Assembly (NCBI RefSeq): GCF_000397205.1
Contig: NC_021237.1
Coordinates: 1,055,001 to 1,119,000 of the forward strand
Source: Pseudomonas protegens CHA0
GTDB lineage: Bacteria > Pseudomonadota > Gammaproteobacteria > Pseudomonadales > Pseudomonadaceae
DNA length: 64,000 bases
Direction: 5' to 3'
Below are positions 60,004 to 64,000 of this stretch, piece by piece; within the stretch, counting starts at the first letter, position 1, and every line of letters begins with the position of its first letter. The notes beneath the pieces were generated by a model. It ran no database searches. It was not told the origin of the DNA and saw nothing but the letters and a program-made list of their open reading frames with translations. The translations under genes and the position numbers were made by a program.

Positions 60004-60642
60004 ATGCAGCTCTATACCTACTACCGCTCCACTGCGTCCTACCGGGTGCGCATCGCGCTGGCCCTCAAGGGCCTGGAGTTCCAGGCCATACCGGTCAATC
60101 TGCTGGTGCCCAAGGGCGGTGCGAATCGCCAGCCGGAGTACCTGGAGATCAACCCTCAGGGCCGGGTGCCGGCCCTGCGGACCGATGAAGGCGACCTGCT
60201 GATCCAGTCGCTGGCAATCATCGAGTACCTGGAGGAGCGTTATCCACAGGTGCCGCTGCTGTCCACGGACCTGGTCAGCCGCGCCCGGGAACGGGCGGTT
60301 GCCGCGATCATCGGCTGCGACATTCATCCGCTGCACAACTCCAGCACCCAAAACCTGCTACGGGAATGGGGCCATGAGGAAGCGCAACTGCTGGTGTGGA
60401 TCGACCACTGGATCAGCCAGGGGCTGGCGGCCCTGGAGCAACTGATCGGCGACCAGGGCTTCTGTTTTGGCGATGAGCCGGGGCTGGCCGATGTGTTCCT
60501 GATTCCCCAGCTGTATGCGGCCGAGCGTTTCAAGGTGTCCCTGGACGCCTATCCGCGGATCCTCCGGGTCGCGGCCCTGGCCGCCGAGCACCCGGCGTTC
60601 CAGGCTGCGCACCCGGCCAACCAGCCAGATACGCCAGCCTGA
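60004..60642 (+). CDS. maiA: Maleylacetoacetate isomerase
   Basis: A 212-residue zeta-class glutathione transferase that isomerises maleylacetoacetate to fumarylacetoacetate. The N-terminal glutathione site YYRSTASYRVRIALALKG is at residues 6-23, and IHPLHNSSTQNLL near 107 is a family marker. It is the third gene of the hmgA-fahA-maiA operon. Confidence 0.95.
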   Translation: MQLYTYYRSTASYRVRIALALKGLEFQAIPVNLLVPKGGANRQPEYLEINPQGRVPALRTDEGDLLIQSLAIIEYLEERYPQVPLLSTDLVSRARERAVAAIIGCDIHPLHNSSTQNLLREWGHEEAQLLVWIDHWISQGLAALEQLIGDQGFCFGDEPGLADVFLIPQLYAAERFKVSLDAYPRILRVAALAAEHPAFQAAHPANQPDTPA

Positions 60643-60689
60643 ACCTGCACGCTGCCCGGTATCCGGGGTAGCGTGGCATCTGCATCACC

Positions 60690-60710
60690 CAGGCCCCGCA
60701 ACGGGGCCTG
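60690..60710. repeat. Hairpin between maiA and the MFS gene
   Basis: CAGGCCCCG-CAA-CGGGGCCTG is a perfect 9-bp stem with a CAA loop and no T tract. It may stabilise the upstream mRNA rather than terminate it. Confidence 0.5.
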
Positions 60711-60780
60711 AGCGGTCACCGCCTGTGACCTGCGCAACACTGCTGCCCATAACCATAAAAAACCGAACAGGTACTTTGCG

Positions 60781-62148
60781 ATGCAAAATCAGATTGCCAG
60801 CTTTCGTGCTGCGCTCGACGCCCGCCCGGTGTCCCGCTACCAGTGGTTGCTCTTGTTGCTTCTCGCCTTGCTGCTGGTCACCGATGGCTACGACGCCCAG
60901 GTCCTGGGCTATGTGGTGCCGGCCCTGGCCCAGGACTGGGGGCTGGAGAAGGCCGCCTTCGGCCCGGTGTTCAGCGCTAACCTGCTGGGCCTGACCCTGG
61001 GGTCCCTGGCGGTGACGCCCCTGGCGGACCGTTTTGGCGTGCGCCGGATCCTGCTCTGTTGCGTGCTGATCTACGCCAGCCTCACGGTGCTGATGGTGTT
61101 CGCCAATTCCCTTGAAAGCCTGATGGCCGCCCGTTTTATCTGTGGCATCGGCATGGGCGGGGCGATGCCCAGCGCGATGGCGCTGATGTCCGAATATTCG
61201 CCGCCGCGCCTGCGCACCCTGATGGTGACCCTGGCCGCCTGCGGTTTCTCCTTTGGCGGCGCGGCGGGTGGTTTCGTTGCCGCCGGGTTCATCGATCGCT
61301 TTGGCTGGGAAGCGGTGTTCCTCGCCGGTGGCATCACGCCACTGCTGCTGTTTCCTTTCCTGCTCTGGCGCCTGCCCGAATCGCTGCCGCGCCTGCTGCG
61401 GGACGCGCCGCCCTATGCGCGGCTGCGCAAGGTCACCGCACAGATGCTCCCGGACTGGCAACCGCCGGCCGCAGTGCTCAACAGCGGTGAGCAGGTGGAC
61501 AGCAAGCTCACGGTGCTGGAGCTGTTCCGCCATGGCTATGCACGGCCGACCTTGCTGATCTGGGCGACCTTTTTCGTCAGCCTGATCCTGCTGTATTTCA
61601 TGATCAGCTGGTTGCCGACGCTGCTGCTGGAGAGTGGCCTGGCCCTGAGGCAGGCCAACCTGGTGACTTCGATGTTCCTCTTCGCCGGCACCCTCGGCGC
61701 GATCTGCATGGCCTGGTTCGCCGACCGCCTGAAACGCAAGGTGCGCCTGCTGGCCGCGGTGCTCAGCGCCGCCGCACTGTGCACCGTGCTACTGGGGTTG
61801 AACCACGACAACCCGCGCTACCTGGTGGTGTTCGTGTTTGCCGCGGGCTTCTGCATCATCGGTGGCCAGTTGACCCTGAATGCCTTCGCCAGCAACTTCT
61901 ACCCGGCCCAGGTGCGCGCCACCGGCACCGGCTGGGCTTTGGGCGTGGGGCGTTTCGGTTCGATCCTCGGTCCGCTGTTCGGCAGCATGCTGCTGGCGAT
62001 GCATATTCCGGTGCAGCAGATTTTCTTCTTCTGCGCGATTCCGGCCCTGCTTGCGGCGTTGTTGATCATCCAGGTGCGTTCGCCCCTGGCGTCGGCCTCA
62101 AGTGAGGCGGGGCCGGCCGCGCAACGGCAGGCCCCGCTCAAGTCCTGA
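60781..62148 (+). CDS. MFS aromatic-acid:proton symporter (AAHS family)
   Basis: A 455-residue twelve-helix transporter. DGYDAQVLGYVVPALAQDWG near residues 32-51 and the loop DRFGVRRILLCC are AAHS (PcaK-like) signatures. It lies 138 bases behind maiA on the same strand, so import of a tyrosine-pathway aromatic acid such as 4-hydroxyphenylacetate or homogentisate is plausible; the exact substrate is inference. Confidence 0.9.
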   Translation: MQNQIASFRAALDARPVSRYQWLLLLLLALLLVTDGYDAQVLGYVVPALAQDWGLEKAAFGPVFSANLLGLTLGSLAVTPLADRFGVRRILLCCVLIYASLTVLMVFANSLESLMAARFICGIGMGGAMPSAMALMSEYSPPRLRTLMVTLAACGFSFGGAAGGFVAAGFIDRFGWEAVFLAGGITPLLLFPFLLWRLPESLPRLLRDAPPYARLRKVTAQMLPDWQPPAAVLNSGEQVDSKLTVLELFRHGYARPTLLIWATFFVSLILLYFMISWLPTLLLESGLALRQANLVTSMFLFAGTLGAICMAWFADRLKRKVRLLAAVLSAAALCTVLLGLNHDNPRYLVVFVFAAGFCIIGGQLTLNAFASNFYPAQVRATGTGWALGVGRFGSILGPLFGSMLLAMHIPVQQIFFFCAIPALLAALLIIQVRSPLASASSEAGPAAQRQAPLKS

Positions 62149-62161
62149 GGGGCAGGGTGCT

Positions 62162-62629
62162 TCAGCGTGCCAGGTGCTTGATCATCGGCACGCAGGCCAG
62201 GGTCAGGCCCCGGGGCGACTGGTACTGAGCGATGCGCTCACCGACAAAGCCGCAACGGCGATAAAAGTCGGCGGCATTGAGGGTCGAATCCAGGATCAGG
62301 TGGGGCAACTCGGCCTCCAGCGCCCGTTCTTCGAGGTACTCCATCATCTTGCGGCCGATACCACGTCCCATGTAGGCCGGGTCGACGAACACCGCGTCGA
62401 CCTGCCCGGTCTCCAGGTCGAGCATGCCGCTGGCGGTCACCTGATTGTCGATGACCGCGACATGGCCGGTGTTTTCCACCACTTCGATGAAGTAGTCGCT
62501 CAGTTCGCCAGCCGTCCAGACCTGGAGGTCCGCTTCGGGGTAGTGGCCGGCGCACTGCTGGTTGATGGCCTGGTTGCGAATGTCGAAGACTCGTTGTGCG
62601 TCGGCGCCGTGGGCTTTTCTGATGAGCAT
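62162..62629 (-). CDS. GNAT-family N-acetyltransferase
   Basis: A 155-residue GNAT acetyltransferase. The acetyl-CoA loop reads VDPAYMGRGIGRKMMEYLEE near residues 82-101, preceded by LETGQVDAVF. Substrate unknown. The ATG at 62629 gives the family length; the same frame stays open far upstream but that part overlaps the methyltransferase and is not conserved. It is convergent with the MFS gene. Confidence 0.88.
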   Translation of the reverse strand: MLIRKAHGADAQRVFDIRNQAINQQCAGHYPEADLQVWTAGELSDYFIEVVENTGHVAVIDNQVTASGMLDLETGQVDAVFVDPAYMGRGIGRKMMEYLEERALEAELPHLILDSTLNAADFYRRCGFVGERIAQYQSPRGLTLACVPMIKHLAR

Positions 62630-62685
62630 GCTGTGTCCGTTCCCTGGGGTTAGCCGCCCATCCTGCCAGAGCCCGAGCGCTGCTG

Positions 62686-63498
62686 TCATGCGGCCCTGGC
62701 CTGTATCAGCAACAGCCCCCAGCCGGTGGGCAGGGTGCCGTCGGCGCATTGCAAGTGCCGGGTGGCGTCGTGCAGTTCCTGCTTCATCCTGGCGCGGTTG
62801 GCAGGGCTCAGGCGATCCAGGTCGTAGGTGTCGCCAAGGGCAACCCAGAGTTCCTCGAAGGTTGGCGTCCAGGGCAGGTCCAGGTCTTCGAAGTGCAGCG
62901 CGGTGAAGTGCCGGCCCAGCAGTTGCCGCCAGCCATCCTCCGACTGCGCCCGTGGGTCCACTAGGGGCAGGTGCGCCAGGTGGTCGCGTCGGGCGGCGGC
63001 GCGGAACACCTGCAGGTAGTGCTGGCCCAGTTCCCCGAGGAGAAATTCCCGGCCGACCACCGCTGACAGTTGGCCGCCCGGGACCAGCACTCGATGAGCC
63101 TCCTGCAGCACCTGCTCGATATCGCTCATGAGCATCAGCGCCAGGTGCGAAAGCACCGCGTCGACGCTGGCGCTGGCGAGGGAAAGGGCTTGCGCCCGCT
63201 CCTCCAGCAGCAGGCCCCGGCCCGCCAGGCGCACATGGGCCGCCTGTAATTCGGTGGCGCTCATGTCGACCCCGAGCAACCGTGCCGTGGGGTGGTGCCT
63301 GGCCAGCAGGTCGAGCAGGAAACCGTCGCCGCAACCCAGGTCCAGCACCCGCGCCTCGGGTGGTAGGGCCTTGAGGGTGGTTGCCAGTATGTCGTAGGAG
63401 GAACCACGCCCCGCCAGGCTCAGCCCGGCGAAGGCCGGTGGCGTGGTGCCGGGGTGGCGCTGGTGGAAATCCTGGAGGAAGCGTTCGGCGCTGTTCAT
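62686..63498 (-). CDS. Class I SAM-dependent methyltransferase
   Basis: A 270-residue methyltransferase. The SAM motif VLDLGCGDGFLLDLLARHHP is at about residues 51-70, then LLGVDMSATEL and VDAVLSHLALMLMSDIEQVL. It resembles UbiE/COQ5-type small-molecule methyltransferases but has no specific signature. It precedes the GNAT gene on the same strand by 56 bases. Confidence 0.87.
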   Translation of the reverse strand: MNSAERFLQDFHQRHPGTTPPAFAGLSLAGRGSSYDILATTLKALPPEARVLDLGCGDGFLLDLLARHHPTARLLGVDMSATELQAAHVRLAGRGLLLEERAQALSLASASVDAVLSHLALMLMSDIEQVLQEAHRVLVPGGQLSAVVGREFLLGELGQHYLQVFRAAARRDHLAHLPLVDPRAQSEDGWRQLLGRHFTALHFEDLDLPWTPTFEELWVALGDTYDLDRLSPANRARMKQELHDATRHLQCADGTLPTGWGLLLIQARAA

Positions 63499-63571
63499 GC
63501 TTTTTCATCCTTGCAGCAGGCGGGTGAGCGGCGGGCATTGTTGCACGGCAGGCGCGGAACCGCGGGAGGAT

Positions 63572-64000
63572 TCAGTGCACGATGGTATTAGGCGGCAGGT
63601 GCCCGAGGCGTTCGGTCAGGCGCAGGCGCTGGATCGGATCGTCGCTGAGCAGCAGGGCGTGCTCCAGGTCGAAGCGTTCGGCATTCGGGCATTCCAGGCG
63701 CTGGTAGAGGCTGGCCCGGGCCAGGTAGTCGGCGGCGCTGCCGTTGCCGATTTCCAGGACCCGTTCGGCATTGATCAGGGCCCCCAGATGGTCGTCGTAG
63801 GACAGGTGCAACTGGCGCAGGTTGCGTGACAGGCGTTGGAACATCTGCAGCGGTTCGGCGCTGGCCAGGTGCTCGGCGCTGAGTTTGATATGGGCGCCGT
63901 ACTGGCGCTGCAGCAGTTCCCGGCAATCGTTGGGGTACAGCCGCCGCCCGCCGCACGGGTCCAGCAGGTGGTCGGCACCGGGCACCCGCAGCAGGAAGTG
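63572..64000 (-). CDS. SirB1-like transglutaminase-family protein, 3' part
   Basis: The last 142 codons of a leftward gene; the start is beyond the window. The visible HFLLRVPGADHLLDPCGGRR followed by LYPNDCRELLQRQYG is the SirB1/transglutaminase-like core, with a TPR-like C-terminal repeat (YLARASLYQRLECPNAERFD). SirB1 family function is poorly known. The stop is at 63572. Confidence 0.82.
   Translation of the reverse strand, partial: HFLLRVPGADHLLDPCGGRRLYPNDCRELLQRQYGAHIKLSAEHLASAEPLQMFQRLSRNLRQLHLSYDDHLGALINAERVLEIGNGSAADYLARASLYQRLECPNAERFDLEHALLLSDDPIQRLRLTERLGHLPPNTIVH

Noticed and set aside
57355..60351. A 998-codon open frame on the minus strand opposite hmgA, fahA and maiA.
   Set aside because: It covers three conserved catabolic genes and has no domain-like sequence.
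62630..63538. N-terminal extension of the GNAT gene to over 450 residues.
   Set aside because: The extra part is antisense-frame sequence over the methyltransferase gene; the GNAT domain is complete from 62629.

Overview
This is a gene-dense, GC-rich chromosomal window from a Pseudomonas of the fluorescens/putida lineage. The evidence is the rpoN-hpf-ptsN-rapZ-ptsO cluster, the Fur-controlled fagA-fumC-orfX-sodA operon, algW, a CysN-CysC fusion, an IclR/hmgA-fahA-maiA cluster, a short-LOV photoreceptor with its LitR-type MerR neighbour, and several REP elements of the GTAGGAGC(C/T)GGCTTGCC type. I see no insertion sequence, prophage, tRNA, rRNA or CRISPR array. Gene order resembles several separate P. 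aeruginosa blocks joined end to end.

Layout. 0-5.7 kb: partial yjgA, pmbA, then a Fur-box-controlled operon (fagA, fumC, orfX, sodA, ZIP transporter). 5.7-12.8 kb, minus strand: kdsD-kdsC-lptC-lptA-lptB (LPS synthesis and transport), then rpoN-hpf-ptsN-rapZ-ptsO (sigma-54 and nitrogen PTS). 13.0-17.7 kb, plus strand: mlaFEDCB (outer-membrane lipid asymmetry), ibaG, murA. 17.9-21.0 kb: hisG, hisD, hisC. 21.1-25.2 kb: a DUF4198 protein, a TonB-dependent receptor and the AlgW protease. 25.3-29.1 kb: Nif3-like protein and sulfate activation (cysD, cysNC). 29.2-38.3 kb: acyltransferase, pta, DUF3565, slyD, glutathione peroxidase, old yellow enzyme, glycosyltransferase, cysZ, trxB.

38.4-41.5 kb: a probable five-gene operon folM-folE-folX-DUF1244-hopJ for tetrahydromonapterin and two uncharacterised proteins, then a membrane monooxygenase-like protein. 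41.7-44.5 kb: a MerR regulator resembling class II LitR, convergent with a LOV photoreceptor/PilZ-like gene pair, then a MioC flavodoxin. This is the most interesting part of the window and looks like a compact blue-light response module. 44.4-49.4 kb: LysR, CidA/CidB holin-like pair, class II aldolase, Asp-nucleophile hydrolase, SDR. 49.5-50.4 kb: a two-helix potassium-channel-like protein without the canonical filter and a gap with an orphan minus-strand terminator (possible sRNA). 50.4-56.4 kb: DUF1302, DUF1329 and a MalT-type LuxR regulator. 56.4-62.1 kb: homogentisate catabolism (hmgR, hmgA, fahA, maiA) with an aromatic-acid transporter. 62.2-64 kb: GNAT acetyltransferase, methyltransferase and a partial SirB1-like protein.

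Functional links: tetrahydromonapterin made by FolE/FolX/FolM is the cofactor of phenylalanine hydroxylase in pseudomonads, and tyrosine breakdown ends in the homogentisate genes at the right of the window. Iron limitation (Fur box, manganese SOD, iron-independent fumarase, metal transport) is a theme at the left. Sulfur assimilation appears at both cysD-cysNC and cysZ.
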